DNA of 64,000 bases from Pseudomonas citri (GTDB lineage Bacteria > Pseudomonadota > Gammaproteobacteria > Pseudomonadales > Pseudomonadaceae): the NCBI RefSeq assembly GCF_025336485.1, contig NZ_JAODAB010000006.1, positions 248,001-312,000 of the forward strand, written 5' to 3'. Positions within the stretch are counted from its first letter, which is position 1. Every line of letters begins with the position of its first letter. The notes beneath the pieces are model-generated. The model was not told where the DNA came from and made no database searches. It saw only the letters and a program-made list of their open reading frames with translations. Below are positions 30,192 to 40,040 of this stretch, piece after piece. A program made the position numbers and the translations under genes.

Positions 30192-31615
30192 TGCTCGATG
30201 TGCTCATCCGGCCGCTTTTCCCGCCGCCCATCCTGCTTCGACAACTGCGAAAAAATCGTCGCCGCCAGCATTGCCATGATCCCCACCGTCACGAACGTCA
30301 ACTGGAACGCCCCCAGCACGGTGTCCACGCCGTCGTTGCCGACCTGGGCGGTGAAGCCGCCGAGCAGGGCGCCGGCGCAGGCCACGCCGAGGCTCAGGGA
30401 CAGTTGCGCGACCACCGACAGCAGGCTGTTGCCGCTGCTGGCGCTGGCGTCGTCGAGGTCGATGAGGGTCACGGTGTTCATCGCGGTGAATTGCAGCGAG
30501 TTGATCGCCCCCAGCACTGCCAGTTGCGCCAGCAGCAGCCAGTACGGTGTCTGTTCGCTGACCAGGCCCATGCTCGCCAGCATCAGGCCCAGGGCCAGGG
30601 TGTTGCCGGTCAGGACGATGCGATAGCCCAGGCGTTCGATCAACGGCCGGGCCACGGACTTGGCGAGCATCGCGGCGGCGGCCAGGGGCAGCATGCTCAT
30701 CCCGGCCTGGGACGGCGAATAGCCCAGGGCCACTTGCAGCAGCAACGGCACCAGGAATGGCAGGGCACCGCTGCCCAGGCGGGCGAACAGGTTGCCGAGA
30801 ATGCCCACGGCGAAGGTCCGGGTCTTGAACAACGACGGCGGGAACAGCGCGTTCTCGACGTGCCCGGCCCGCAGCCAATAGGCCGCCAGGCAGGCCATGC
30901 CGCCGAACAGCAGCAACATCACCCGCAGGTGTGGCAGATGCAATTCACCCAGGCCCTCCATGGCGATGGTGATCAACACCATCGCCGCGCCGAACAGCAA
31001 GAAGCCCAGGCCATCGAAACGAGTGCGCTCGCTGCCACGCAGGTCGGGGATGAACTTCCACACCGCGTAGCAACCGATCACGCCCACCGGCAGGTTGATG
31101 ATGAAGATCCAGTGCCAGGTCAGGTATTGCACCATCCAGCCGCCCATGGTCGGGCCGATCAGTGGGCCGAGTAGCCCGGGAATCGTAATGAAACCCATGA
31201 TCCGCACCAGTTCCGAACGCGGATACGCCCGCAGCACCACCAGCCTGCCCACCGGCAGCATCAGCGCGCCGCCCAGGCCCTGGACCACCCGTGCGCCGAC
31301 CAGCATGGTCAGCGAACTGGACAGGGCGCACAGCAATGAGCCGAAGCTGAACAGCAGGATTGCCCCGAAGAAGATCTTCTTGGTGCCGAAACGATCGGCG
31401 ATCCAGCCCGAGGCCGGGATCAGCAGGGCCACGGTGAGCATGTAGGCAATGATCACGCCCTGCATGCGCAGCGGGTTTTCCGCCAGGTCGCTGGCCATGG
31501 CGGGCAGGGCGGTGTTGAGGATGGTCCCGTCCAGGGATTGCATGAAGAAGGCGATCGCCACCACCCATGGAAGCCAGCGGGCGGTGACGGCGTCGAGCGG
31601 TTCGCGGTTGGGCAT
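30188..31615 (-). CDS. DHA2-family MFS multidrug transporter (MdtD-like)
   Basis: A 475-residue protein with about 14 hydrophobic helices. The loop-2 motif GWIADRFGTKK, the helix-5 GPLIGPTMGGWMV motif C of drug-proton antiporters, and the start WLPWVVAIAFFMQSLDGTILNTALPAMA fit the DHA2 family and MdtD in particular. Likely an inner-membrane proton-driven exporter; the substrate is unknown. The ATG at 31615 follows CAAGAGGCCCC. No membrane fusion protein or regulator is adjacent. Confidence 0.88.
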   Translation of the reverse strand: MPNREPLDAVTARWLPWVVAIAFFMQSLDGTILNTALPAMASDLAENPLRMQGVIIAYMLTVALLIPASGWIADRFGTKKIFFGAILLFSFGSLLCALSSSLTMLVGARVVQGLGGALMLPVGRLVVLRAYPRSELVRIMGFITIPGLLGPLIGPTMGGWMVQYLTWHWIFIINLPVGVIGCYAVWKFIPDLRGSERTRFDGLGFLLFGAAMVLITIAMEGLGELHLPHLRVMLLLFGGMACLAAYWLRAGHVENALFPPSLFKTRTFAVGILGNLFARLGSGALPFLVPLLLQVALGYSPSQAGMSMLPLAAAAMLAKSVARPLIERLGYRIVLTGNTLALGLMLASMGLVSEQTPYWLLLAQLAVLGAINSLQFTAMNTVTLIDLDDASASSGNSLLSVVAQLSLSLGVACAGALLGGFTAQVGNDGVDTVLGAFQLTFVTVGIMAMLAATIFSQLSKQDGRREKRPDEHIEH

Positions 31616-31651
31616 GGGGCCTCTTGTTTGTGTTCGGGTGTCTGTTAGCTT

Positions 31652-31719
31652 CATCGCGGGCAAGCCTCGCTCCCACAGGTACGGCACACATTCTGTGGGA
31701 GCAAGGCTTGCCCGCGATG
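31652..31719. repeat. Inverted pair of REP elements
   Basis: catcgcgggcaagcctcgct and, inverted, agcaaggcttgcccgcgatg. It fills the gap between the MFS gene and the PmbA-like gene. Confidence 0.85.
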
Positions 31720-31723
31720 CTTT

Positions 31724-33061
31724 TTACAGGGTCAATGTCAGCCGCTTGACCAGCGCCCCCGGCAACAGCATCGAGGCCGTGGCCCGTTGGCTGTAGGTGC
31801 TGGCCGAGAGCAGCAGTTCCCGTTCCCGGGTCAGGCCTTCGAGTTGCGAGCCCAGCAGGCTGTAGGCACTGTCGTCGAAGCGCATGGTGCTGACCGGTGC
31901 CACGATCTGGCCGTTCTCGACCCAGAACGTGGCGAAGCGGGTCATGCCCGTCAGGCGCGCGGCCGGCTGATCGGAGTAGTTCAGGTACCAGAGGTTACTG
32001 ATGTACAGCCCGGTGCCGAGGCGTTCGAGAATGTCCGCTTGCTCCAGTTGCCCCTCTTCCATGACCAGCGCCGTGGGGTACTCGTAGCTGCTCGAACCGT
32101 TGGCGGTGAGGCCGTATTCGGCGGCGCTGCGCGAGTTGACCAGCCGGGCGTTGGCGCTGCCCTTGGCGATCAGCGCCAGGTCGTCGCGGGGATAACCTTC
32201 ATCGGAAAACGCCGGGCTCAAGGAGCCGCTGACCTGCTCGCTCAAGCACACGCAAGGGCTGAAGCTGGCCTCGTCGGCGTAGAACTTTTGCAGCGGGCTC
32301 TGTTTGCTGGCGATCGCCCGGGCGGAGAAGCCGCCCCAACTGAGCATGCCCATGATCTCTTCCAGGGCGGCCGGCGCCAGGTAGGCGCGGTATTCGCCGG
32401 GCGCCAGCGTGCGCAGTGGGCGACCCAGGAACGCCAACTGCTGGCGGGCCTGTTCGAAGCGCCGGGCAAACCCGTCGCTGCTCCACTGCTGGCCGGCGTA
32501 ACTGGCTTTGACCGCCTGGCCGTTCTCATGGAACAGGCTGAAATCGAAGTTGAAGCTGTTGGCCTGGTGCCAGCCGAACGCCCCCGACGAACTGGCGAAC
32601 CCGCGGCTGATAGGCCCGGCGGCGTAGAAACCGACCAGGTCCAGGCCTTCGGCGGCGCGGCTGATTTGCGCCACGGCCTGCTCGGTGTCCGGCAGCGGAT
32701 GATCCTGCACGTTGTCGCTCTGCCAGTGGTTGTGGTTGAGCAGCAGGTACGGATCGCGGGGCAGCAGCGGCAGGGTTTCGCGCAGCTGTTGCAGACCTTC
32801 GGACAGGCGTTGCAGATCGGTCCCGGCGTCGCCGGACAAGGTGATCTGCAAGTCGGCGTGGCGGCCGTCATCGATCAGTTTGAGACTGACGTTGGCCTGT
32901 TGCACATGCCCGGCCTGGCGGACCTTGCCATGGTTGAAGCGCACGAAGGCCGAGGATTCGGCGGCGTAGCCGAGGGTGAATTGTTCAGGCGTATGCAACG
33001 CACTGTGCAGCCAGTCGACCAGGGCCTTGAACGCCTCGGCCTGATTATAGACAGTGCTCAT
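31724..33061 (-). CDS. PmbA/TldE-like subunit of a TldD/PmbA-type peptidase
   Basis: A 445-residue protein of the TldD/PmbA family that lacks the HExxxH zinc motif, so it corresponds to the non-catalytic TldE/PmbA partner. Its ATG overlaps the stop of the upstream TldD-like gene in a TGATG, which indicates translational coupling and a heteromeric complex. It is more diverged from E. coli PmbA than the housekeeping Pseudomonas copies that lie elsewhere, so this looks like a second paralogous set. In other systems such pairs cut peptides such as microcin B17 precursor; no modified-peptide genes are adjacent here. Confidence 0.85.
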   Translation of the reverse strand: MSTVYNQAEAFKALVDWLHSALHTPEQFTLGYAAESSAFVRFNHGKVRQAGHVQQANVSLKLIDDGRHADLQITLSGDAGTDLQRLSEGLQQLRETLPLLPRDPYLLLNHNHWQSDNVQDHPLPDTEQAVAQISRAAEGLDLVGFYAAGPISRGFASSSGAFGWHQANSFNFDFSLFHENGQAVKASYAGQQWSSDGFARRFEQARQQLAFLGRPLRTLAPGEYRAYLAPAALEEIMGMLSWGGFSARAIASKQSPLQKFYADEASFSPCVCLSEQVSGSLSPAFSDEGYPRDDLALIAKGSANARLVNSRSAAEYGLTANGSSSYEYPTALVMEEGQLEQADILERLGTGLYISNLWYLNYSDQPAARLTGMTRFATFWVENGQIVAPVSTMRFDDSAYSLLGSQLEGLTRERELLLSASTYSQRATASMLLPGALVKRLTLTL

Positions 33062-34503
33062 CAGGCATCCCCCCCAAACACATCAACGTTGCTGAATACG
33101 CAGGCCGGCGACGCGTGCCCGACGCGGATGACCTGGTTCGGTTCGCCCTTGCCGCAGTTGGGCGTGCCCAGCACCTGGCGGGTACTGGCATCGCCCACGG
33201 CGCGCAGGCTCTTCCAGAACTGCGCGGAAATGCCCCGGTAGTTGGGGTTTTTCACCACGCCCTTGAGCTCGCCGTTTTCGATCAGCTGGCCCCATTCGCA
33301 GCCAAACTGGAATTTGTTGCGGGCGTCGTCGATGGACCAGGAGCGGTTGGTGCGCATCAGCACACCCTGTTCGATGCCCTGGATCAGTTGCGCGAGGGAT
33401 TGATCGCCCGGCTCGATGTTCAGGTTCGCCATGCGGTCGATGGGTGGGCGGTTCCAGCCACAGGCGCGGCTGTTGGCGACGCCGCTAAGCCCCGCGCGAA
33501 ACTGCGACAGCGCGCCGCCCAGCGGGCGCAGCAGCAGGCCTTCACGGATCAGGAATTGTTTGCTGGCGGCGCTGCCGTCGTCGTCGTGGCTATAACTGGC
33601 CAGCTCTTCGGGAATGTCCGGATCGAAGGTCACGTTCAACAGGCTGGAGCCGTATTGCAGGTGCCCGAAGTCGCTGGCCTTGACGAAGCTGGTGCCGGCG
33701 TAATTGCGCTCATCCCCCAGGATCCGGTCCAGTTCCAGCGGATGGCCGATGGATTCGTGGATCTGCAACATCATCTGGTCGGGCATCAGCAGCAGGTCCC
33801 GTGGACCTTGCGGGGTGTTCGGTGCCAACAGCAGTTGCAGGGCCTGGTCGGCGATCTTCGGACCGGCACCGATCAGGCCGCAGCGGCTGATCACATCGAA
33901 GCCACCCTGCTGGCCGAAATTTTCCCGGCCCAGGGTGCGGGTCTGGCTGTCGTGGCCATCGAAGGCGGTGACTTCCAGCGCCGGGTAGACAAAACGCTGG
34001 GCCTGGCGCAGTTCGGCGCCGGCACTGTTGAGGTAGATCTGTTCGACCTGCGTCAGGCCGATGCTGGCCTGCCAGTTCACCAGTCGCTCGTCCACCGGCA
34101 CGGCGGCGGATTCCGCGCCGAGCAATTCATAGCAGTCGCTCAGGGAGGGGAAGGCCTGGTCAAAATGCGGCGAGAAGTAATCGGCACGGTCGCTGGACAC
34201 TGCTTGCTCGCGCAAATCCAGCAGTGCATGGGGCTTGAGGCGGCGGGCTTGCTGCTCCGCTCGCTCCAGCGCCGCCTGCAGGCCGGCCTGGGACAGGTCG
34301 TTGGTGGCGGAATACGCCTCGACGCCATTGACCCGCACGGTGAGCATTGCCCCCTCGTCACGGCCCAGGCTCGGTGGTTCGGCGACGTTCTTGCGTACCG
34401 ACAGATGCTGGCCGGACTCGCGCACATAACGCAGGGAAAAGAATTCGGCGCCCGTGCGCAAGGCAGCAAAGCGCTGCTTGAGCTGGGGGTGGAAGTCGAA
34501 CAT
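33061..34503 (-). CDS. TldD-like zinc metallopeptidase subunit
   Basis: A 480-residue member of the TldD/PmbA family with the zinc motif HESIGH at residues 249-254 followed by PLELD, as in TldD. The middle GVANSRACGWNRPPIDRMANLNIEPG segment is the usual conserved region before the third ligand. The ATG at 34503 follows CAAGGAGG; the frame is open to 34572. It is the first gene of a two-gene operon with its PmbA-like partner. Confidence 0.87.
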   Translation of the reverse strand: MFDFHPQLKQRFAALRTGAEFFSLRYVRESGQHLSVRKNVAEPPSLGRDEGAMLTVRVNGVEAYSATNDLSQAGLQAALERAEQQARRLKPHALLDLREQAVSSDRADYFSPHFDQAFPSLSDCYELLGAESAAVPVDERLVNWQASIGLTQVEQIYLNSAGAELRQAQRFVYPALEVTAFDGHDSQTRTLGRENFGQQGGFDVISRCGLIGAGPKIADQALQLLLAPNTPQGPRDLLLMPDQMMLQIHESIGHPLELDRILGDERNYAGTSFVKASDFGHLQYGSSLLNVTFDPDIPEELASYSHDDDGSAASKQFLIREGLLLRPLGGALSQFRAGLSGVANSRACGWNRPPIDRMANLNIEPGDQSLAQLIQGIEQGVLMRTNRSWSIDDARNKFQFGCEWGQLIENGELKGVVKNPNYRGISAQFWKSLRAVGDASTRQVLGTPNCGKGEPNQVIRVGHASPACVFSNVDVFGGDA

Positions 34504-34622
34504 GGAACCTCCTTGTCTGAAGTGGCGATTGCTGCGAGGTGCGGTGCTTTGACGCGGCGGCTTTTCATACAAAGCCTAGAGTAGGCCTGGGCGGGGGAGG
34601 GAACAAGGGATACAGGGGGGAC

Positions 34623-34648
34623 GCTATCGCGAGCAGGCTCGCGATAGC
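34623..34648. repeat. REP-like perfect palindrome downstream of betA
   Basis: gctatcgcgagc pairs exactly with gctcgcgatagc over a two-base loop. It lies 11 bp after the betA stop and may end that transcript. Confidence 0.75.
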
Positions 34649-34659
34649 GGTGCGGCGTG

Positions 34660-36363
34660 TTACCGGGTTGTAGCCCCGACTTCACGCAGTGGCTTGCCTT
34701 TCACCGGGGCGCCGTCGGCGACGTAGTACGGCGCGGTACTGCGAGGCAGGGGCTTGCGACCACGGATCCTGTCGGCGATTTTCTCGGCCATCATGATCGT
34801 CGGCGCGTTCAGGTTGCCGGTGGTGATGATCGGCATGATCGAGGCATCCACCACGCGCAGGCCTTGCAAGCCATGCACGCGGCCTTCGCCATCCACCACC
34901 GCCATGTCGTCGGTGCCCATCTTGCACGAGCAGGATGGGTGGAACGCGGTTTCAGCGTGTTCGCGGATGAATTTATCCAACTGCTCGTCGGTCTGCACCT
35001 CGATGCCGGGGCTGATCTCGTGACCCCGGAACGCGTCGAGCGCCGGTTGCTGCATGATCTCGCGGGTCAGGCGGATACCGTCGCGGAATTCCTGCCAGTC
35101 CTGCTCGGTGGCCATGTAGTTGAACAGGATGCTCGGGTGCTGGCGCGGGTCCTTGGATTTCGCCTGGATCCGGCCACGGCTTGGCGAACGCATGGAGCCC
35201 ATGTGCGCCTGGAAGCCATGTTCCTGGACACCGTTGCTGCCGTTGTAGTTAATCGCCACCGGCAGGAAGTGATACTGGATGTTCGGCCACTCGAATTCCG
35301 GGCGGGTGCGGATGAAACCACCGGCCTCGAACTGGTTGCTGGCGCCGATGCCGGTGCCGTTGAACAGCCATTCGGCGCCGATGGCCGGCTGGTTGTACCA
35401 GAGCAGCGACGGGTACAGCGAGACCGGTTGGGTACAGGCGTATTGCAGGTACAACTCCAGGTGATCCTGCAAGTTTTCACCGACGCCCGGCAGGTCGTGG
35501 ACCACGGGAATGTCGAGGCTTTGCAGCAATTTGGCCGGGCCGACGCCGGAACGCTGGAGGATCTGTGGCGAGGCGATGGCGCCGGAACACAGCAGCACTT
35601 CCTTGCGGGCGCGGGCTTCGACGCGTTCTTCAGCGGCGCCCACCAGGTAGCGTACGCCGGCCGCGCGCTTGCCTTCGAAGAGGATCTTGTCGGTCAGCGC
35701 ATGGGTGACGATGGTCAGGGTCGAGCGCTTCTTGGCGATGTCCAGGTAACCACGGGCGGTGCTGGCGCGCCGACCCTTCGGCGTCACGGTACGGTCCATC
35801 GGGCCGAAACCTTCCTGCTGGTAGCCGTTGAGGTCTTCTGTACGCGGGTAACCAGCCTGTACGCCGGCCTCGACCATGGCACTGAACAGTGGGTTGTTGC
35901 CAGCCTTGGGCGTGGTCACGCTGACCGGGCCGTCACCGCCGTGGTAGTCGTTCGGGCCGATGTCCCGGGTCTCGGCTTTTCTGAAGTAGGGCAGGCAGTC
36001 CAGGTACGTCCAATCCTCGAGGCCTGGCAACTTCGCCCAGTTGTCATAGTCCAGGGCGTTGCCGCGGATGTAGCACATGCCGTTGATCAGCGACGAGCCA
36101 CCCAGGCCCTTGCCGCGACCGCACTCCATGCGGCGACCGTCCATGTGCGGCTCCGGGTCGGTCTCGTAGGCCCAGTTGTAGCGCCGACCTTGCAACGGGA
36201 ACGCCAGGGCGGCGGGCATTTGTGTACGGAAATCCAGGCGATAGTCCGGGCCGCCGGCTTCGAGCAGCAGGACGGTGACGCCTTCGTCTTCGGTGAGGCG
36301 GGTCGCCAGGGTGTTACCGGCCGAGCCGGCACCGATGATGATGTAGTCGAATTCTTGGGACAT
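34660..36363 (-). CDS. betA: Choline dehydrogenase
   Basis: A 567-residue flavoprotein of the GMC oxidoreductase family. The N-terminal FAD site [17 protein letters not shown] starts at residue 7, the GMC signature [20 protein letters not shown] near residue 80, and the C-terminal [33 protein letters not shown] carries the active-site histidine. It oxidises choline to betaine aldehyde, feeding electrons to the membrane. The ATG at 36363 follows AGAGGGTGC. It is the last gene of the betIBA operon. Confidence 0.97.
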   Translation of the reverse strand: MSQEFDYIIIGAGSAGNTLATRLTEDEGVTVLLLEAGGPDYRLDFRTQMPAALAFPLQGRRYNWAYETDPEPHMDGRRMECGRGKGLGGSSLINGMCYIRGNALDYDNWAKLPGLEDWTYLDCLPYFRKAETRDIGPNDYHGGDGPVSVTTPKAGNNPLFSAMVEAGVQAGYPRTEDLNGYQQEGFGPMDRTVTPKGRRASTARGYLDIAKKRSTLTIVTHALTDKILFEGKRAAGVRYLVGAAEERVEARARKEVLLCSGAIASPQILQRSGVGPAKLLQSLDIPVVHDLPGVGENLQDHLELYLQYACTQPVSLYPSLLWYNQPAIGAEWLFNGTGIGASNQFEAGGFIRTRPEFEWPNIQYHFLPVAINYNGSNGVQEHGFQAHMGSMRSPSRGRIQAKSKDPRQHPSILFNYMATEQDWQEFRDGIRLTREIMQQPALDAFRGHEISPGIEVQTDEQLDKFIREHAETAFHPSCSCKMGTDDMAVVDGEGRVHGLQGLRVVDASIMPIITTGNLNAPTIMMAEKIADRIRGRKPLPRSTAPYYVADGAPVKGKPLREVGATTR

Positions 36364-36418
36364 GAAATGCACCCTCTTTTAATGGGTTCAGGTCAGGGCC
36401 GGGGAGTGCCTTGCACTC

Positions 36419-36511
36419 CATCGCGAGCAAGCTTTGCTCCCACAGGTCTCTGGTGGACACAACAGTTGTGTTACAGCAGATTCCTTGTGGGAGCATGGCT
36501 TGCCCGCGATG
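36419..36511. repeat. Inverted pair of REP elements between betB and betA
   Basis: catcgcgagcaagctttgct at the left is the inverse of agcatggcttgcccgcgatg at the right, with a small acaacagttgtgt palindrome between. Such pairs inside operons can affect mRNA stability. Confidence 0.82.
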
Positions 36512-36542
36512 ACGGCCTCGCAGGCGCCGCAGAAGCTGGGCC

Positions 36543-38015
36543 TTAGAACACCGAGGCGTAATCGCCCAACTCGACCTGTACCGATTTGATGCGCGTGAAG
36601 TTGTTCAGTGAACTGATGCCGTTCTCGCGGCCCACACCCGATTGCTTGTAGCCACCGACCGGCATCTTGGCGTCGGATTCGCCCCAGGCGTTGATCCAGC
36701 AGATACCGGCTTCCAGTTGATGGATGATGCGGTGGGCGCGGTTCAGGTCGCGGGTCACGACGCCGGCGGCCAGGCCGAAGTCGGTGTCGTTGGCGCGGCG
36801 GATCACTTCTTCTTCGGTTTCGTAGCTGAGGATCGCCATGACCGGGCCGAAGATCTCTTCGCGCACAATGGTCATCTCGTCGGTGCAATCGGTGAACACG
36901 GTCGGTGCGACGAACGCGCCCTTGGCGAATTCGCCGTCGGTCAGGCGCTTGCCGCCACACAGCAGGCGTGCGCCTTCAGCCTTGCCCTTCTCGATGTAGC
37001 CCAGCACGCTCTCCATGTGGGCGAAGCTCACCAGTGGGCCGAAGTTGGTGTTTTCGTCCTCCGGGTTGCCGATGCGGATGCGCGCCACACGCTCGGCGAT
37101 CTTGGCTTCGAAGGCAGCCTTGAGGTGGCTTGGCACGAACACGCGGGTGCCGTTGGTGCAGACCTGGCCGGAGCTGTAGAAGTTGGCCATCATCGCGGTG
37201 TCGGCGGCGCGGTCCAGGTCGGCGTCGTCGCAGATGATCAGTGGCGACTTACCGCCCAGTTCCATGGTCACGTCCTTGAGGGTCGAGCCCGAGGCGCTGG
37301 CCATGACTTTTTTGCCGGTGTCGGTGCCGCCGGTGAACGAGACCTTCTCGATGCGCGGGTGCTCGGTCAACCAGGTGCCGACTTCACGGCCGCTGCCGGT
37401 CAGTACGTTGAACACACCCGGCGGCACGCCCGCTTCGGTGTAGATCTCGGCCAGCTTCAGGGTGGTCAGCGAAGTGACTTCGCTGGGTTTGAAGATCATT
37501 GCGTTGCCGGCCGCCAGGGCCGGTGCGGATTTCCACAGGGCGATCTGGATCGGGTAGTTCCACGCACCGATCCCGGCCACGATGCCCAGCGGCTCGCGAC
37601 GGGTGTAGACGAACGAGGTATCGCGCAACGGGATCTGCTCGCCTTCGATGGCGGGCACCAGGCCGGCGTAGTATTCGAGCACGTCGGCGCCGGTGACGAT
37701 GTCGACGTAGCGGGTTTCGGAGTAGGCCTTGCCGGTGTCCAGGGTTTCCAGGGCGGCCAACTCGTCGTTGCGTTCGCGCAGGATTTCCACGGCGCGACGC
37801 AGGATGCGCGAACGCTGCATGGCGGTCATGGCGGCCCAGACTTTCTGGCCTTTTTCGGCGCTGGCCACGGCGCGCTCGACGTCTGCGAACGTGGCGCGCT
37901 GCACTTGGGCGAGCACTTCACCGTTGGCTGGGTTGATGGCTTCGAAGGTGGCGTCGCCGCTGGCATCGCTGTACGCGCCGTCGATGTAGAGTTTTTGCAG
38001 TTCGAAACGGGCCAT
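36543..38015 (-). CDS. betB: Betaine aldehyde dehydrogenase
   Basis: A 490-residue aldehyde dehydrogenase. The catalytic Cys286 is in [11 protein letters not shown] and the general base lies in TMELGGKSP; the NAD-binding [10 protein letters not shown] is near residue 230. Cys286 and the length equal those of P. aeruginosa BetB. It converts betaine aldehyde to glycine betaine, an osmoprotectant and carbon/nitrogen source. It sits between betI and betA in the usual order. Confidence 0.97.
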   Translation of the reverse strand: MARFELQKLYIDGAYSDASGDATFEAINPANGEVLAQVQRATFADVERAVASAEKGQKVWAAMTAMQRSRILRRAVEILRERNDELAALETLDTGKAYSETRYVDIVTGADVLEYYAGLVPAIEGEQIPLRDTSFVYTRREPLGIVAGIGAWNYPIQIALWKSAPALAAGNAMIFKPSEVTSLTTLKLAEIYTEAGVPPGVFNVLTGSGREVGTWLTEHPRIEKVSFTGGTDTGKKVMASASGSTLKDVTMELGGKSPLIICDDADLDRAADTAMMANFYSSGQVCTNGTRVFVPSHLKAAFEAKIAERVARIRIGNPEDENTNFGPLVSFAHMESVLGYIEKGKAEGARLLCGGKRLTDGEFAKGAFVAPTVFTDCTDEMTIVREEIFGPVMAILSYETEEEVIRRANDTDFGLAAGVVTRDLNRAHRIIHQLEAGICWINAWGESDAKMPVGGYKQSGVGRENGISSLNNFTRIKSVQVELGDYASVF

Positions 38016-38095
38016 AAAGTCCTCGCAAGTGCATAAGTGGTTGGCTGACCACCGAGCGTGTCGTTTTATTGCTGACTACGCGCTTGGGTGGCGGT

Positions 38096-38716
38096 TCAGG
38101 AGTCGAGCGGTTCTGTGTGCTCTGGCACCCCTGCCTTGGTCAGTTGGAAATCCATGTATTCGTAAGCGATGCGGTGCGCCTGAGCGGTGTCGAACGCGTC
38201 GCCCGACAGCGCTCCGCGCAGCCACAAACCGTCAATCAGGGCGGCCAGGCCCCGTGCCGCGTTGCGTGCCTCGTCGAGGGGCAACACGCGGCGGAACTGG
38301 CAACACAAGTTGGAATACAGACGGTGATCGTTGATCCGCTGCAACCTGTGCAAAGACGGGTGATGCATGCTGGTGGCCCAGAAGGCCAACCAGGTTTTCC
38401 TGGCCGGGCCACTGACCTGGCTGGCGTCGAAGTTGCCTTCGATGATCACCTTCAGGTGAGCCCGTGGGCTGCTATCCACCAACGCCAGGCGGCGTGCGGT
38501 GACGTTCTCGCTCAGGACCGTCATCAGGTACTGGGCAGTCGCTGCGATCAGGCCGTTCTTGTCCTGGAAGTAGTGGCTGATGATGCCGTTGGAAACGCCG
38601 GCCAAACGAGCAATCAACGCGATGCTGGCATCCCCCATGCCGACCTGATCGACCGCTTGCAACGTGGCATCGATCAATTGCTGGCGGCGAATGGGTTGCA
38701 TACCGACCTTGGGCAT
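38096..38716 (-). CDS. betI: TetR-family repressor of the bet genes
   Basis: A 206-residue TetR-type repressor. The HTH is [35 protein letters not shown] at about residues 27-62, as in BetI; the preceding [22 protein letters not shown] is also characteristic. BetI is relieved by choline or betaine aldehyde. The ATG at 38716 follows AAAGAGGTCC. A matching operator lies 66 bp upstream at 38782-38795. The betT1 transporter gene that lies next to betI in P. aeruginosa is absent here. Confidence 0.95.
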   Translation of the reverse strand: MPKVGMQPIRRQQLIDATLQAVDQVGMGDASIALIARLAGVSNGIISHYFQDKNGLIAATAQYLMTVLSENVTARRLALVDSSPRAHLKVIIEGNFDASQVSGPARKTWLAFWATSMHHPSLHRLQRINDHRLYSNLCCQFRRVLPLDEARNAARGLAALIDGLWLRGALSGDAFDTAQAHRIAYEYMDFQLTKAGVPEHTEPLDS

Positions 38717-38781
38717 CTGGACCTCTTTCTTTGAATCATCCGGCAGGCGCCGGCTTCGTGAACGCAGTCTATTTTGTTTTA

Positions 38782-38795
38782 ATTGAACGTTCAAT
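38782..38795. promoter_or_regulatory. Probable BetI operator
   Basis: attgaacgttcaat is a perfect 14-bp palindrome in the AT-rich region before betI. It corresponds to the BetI recognition sequence described for Pseudomonas and E. coli bet promoters. It is positioned to control betIBA. Confidence 0.8.
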
Positions 38796-38819
38796 CAATA
38801 AAAAAGAAGTAAAGCAAAA

Positions 38820-38855
38820 CCCTGTGGGAGCGAGCAAGGCTCGCCCCCACAGGGT
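38820..38855. repeat. REP palindrome between choV and betI
   Basis: ccctgtgggagcgagcaagg and its inverse partner ctcgcccccacaggg form a hairpin 7 bp from the choV stop. It may act as the terminator for choXWV. Confidence 0.78.
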
Positions 38856-38861
38856 TGAGGA

Positions 38862-40040
38862 TCAGCCCAGGTTCTTGCCTAGCAATGCGTGGTACAGCTC
38901 GCTGTCACCGAGAATCCCGACGACCTTCTGGTTGTCGTGAAGCACCAGTTTGTTGCCGGTCTGGTAGCGGATCTGCAAGGCTTCGCGCATGCCGATGTTG
39001 GAGTCCACCAGGGTCGGACGGCGACCCAAATCTTCGACCGCTTGGCCTGGTACCCAGTTTTGCAGGTCCAGTGCCGCGCCGTTCTGCCGTGCGCCCTTGA
39101 TGGTGTTGCCCTCGGCCAGGTCGAGCCAGGAGTCGCCGCCCGGATCCAGGCACACCGAACCGTTGATGCGCTTGCAGTTGTCCAGGGTGCGCATGAGGCT
39201 GCGGCCGCAGAGCACGTTGAGCGGGTTGGTATGGGCGACGAAGGTACGCACATAGTCGTCCGCCGGGTTCAGCACGATTTCTTCCGGCTTGCTGTACTGG
39301 ATGATCTTGCCGTCTTTCATGATCGCGATACGGCTGCCCAGTTTCAGGGCTTCGTCCAAGTCATGGCTGACGAACACGATGGTCTTGTGCAGCTTGCGTT
39401 GCAGTTCCAGCAACTCGTCCTGCAGGCCTTGGCGGATCAGCGGGTCGAGGGCCGAGAACGGTTCGTCCATCAGCAGGATGTCGGCGTCCATCGCCAGGGC
39501 ACGGGCCAGGCCGACCCGTTGCTGCATGCCGCCGGACAACTCGTCGGGTTTCTTGTTGCGCCACTGGGTCAGGCCCACCAGTTCAAGCTTGTCGTCGACC
39601 AGCTTGCGGCGTTCCTTTTCCGGCCGGCCCTGCATTTCCAGGCCAAAGCTGATGTTCTCGCGCACCGTCAGCCAAGGCATCAGGGCGAACTTCTGGAACA
39701 CCATGGCGATACGCTTGGTGCGCATCATCTTCAGTTCGGCGGGGGTGCAGGAGGCGATGTCGATCTGCCGCCCTTCGTGCTCGACGAACAACTTGCCACG
39801 GCTGACGGTGTTCAAGCCGTTGATGCAGCGCAGCAGGCTGGATTTGCCAGAGCCGGAAAGGCCCATCAGTACACAGATCTCGCCTTTCTCGATGGACAGG
39901 CTGGCTTTTTCCACGCCGACGATCAGGCCGGTCTTCTGCAGGATTTCCGGGCGCGAAAAGCCTTGGTCAAGCAGGTCCAGCGCAGCCTTTGGACGGGCGG
40001 AGAAAATGACGTCGACGTCTTCGAATCGAATGATGCTCAT
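38862..40040 (-). CDS. choV: Choline ABC transporter ATP-binding protein
   Basis: A 392-residue ATPase of the ProV/OpuAA type: Walker A GLSGSGKSS, signature LSGGMQQRVGLARA, Walker B DILLMDEPFSALD and H-loop VSHDLDEA. A C-terminal regulatory region with CBS-like character (residues about 280-392) follows. Its start overlaps the choW stop by 4 bp (ATGA). With choW and choX it forms the high-affinity choline importer; the set lies beside bet and gbdR as in P. aeruginosa. Confidence 0.95.
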   Translation of the reverse strand: MSIIRFEDVDVIFSARPKAALDLLDQGFSRPEILQKTGLIVGVEKASLSIEKGEICVLMGLSGSGKSSLLRCINGLNTVSRGKLFVEHEGRQIDIASCTPAELKMMRTKRIAMVFQKFALMPWLTVRENISFGLEMQGRPEKERRKLVDDKLELVGLTQWRNKKPDELSGGMQQRVGLARALAMDADILLMDEPFSALDPLIRQGLQDELLELQRKLHKTIVFVSHDLDEALKLGSRIAIMKDGKIIQYSKPEEIVLNPADDYVRTFVAHTNPLNVLCGRSLMRTLDNCKRINGSVCLDPGGDSWLDLAEGNTIKGARQNGAALDLQNWVPGQAVEDLGRRPTLVDSNIGMREALQIRYQTGNKLVLHDNQKVVGILGDSELYHALLGKNLG

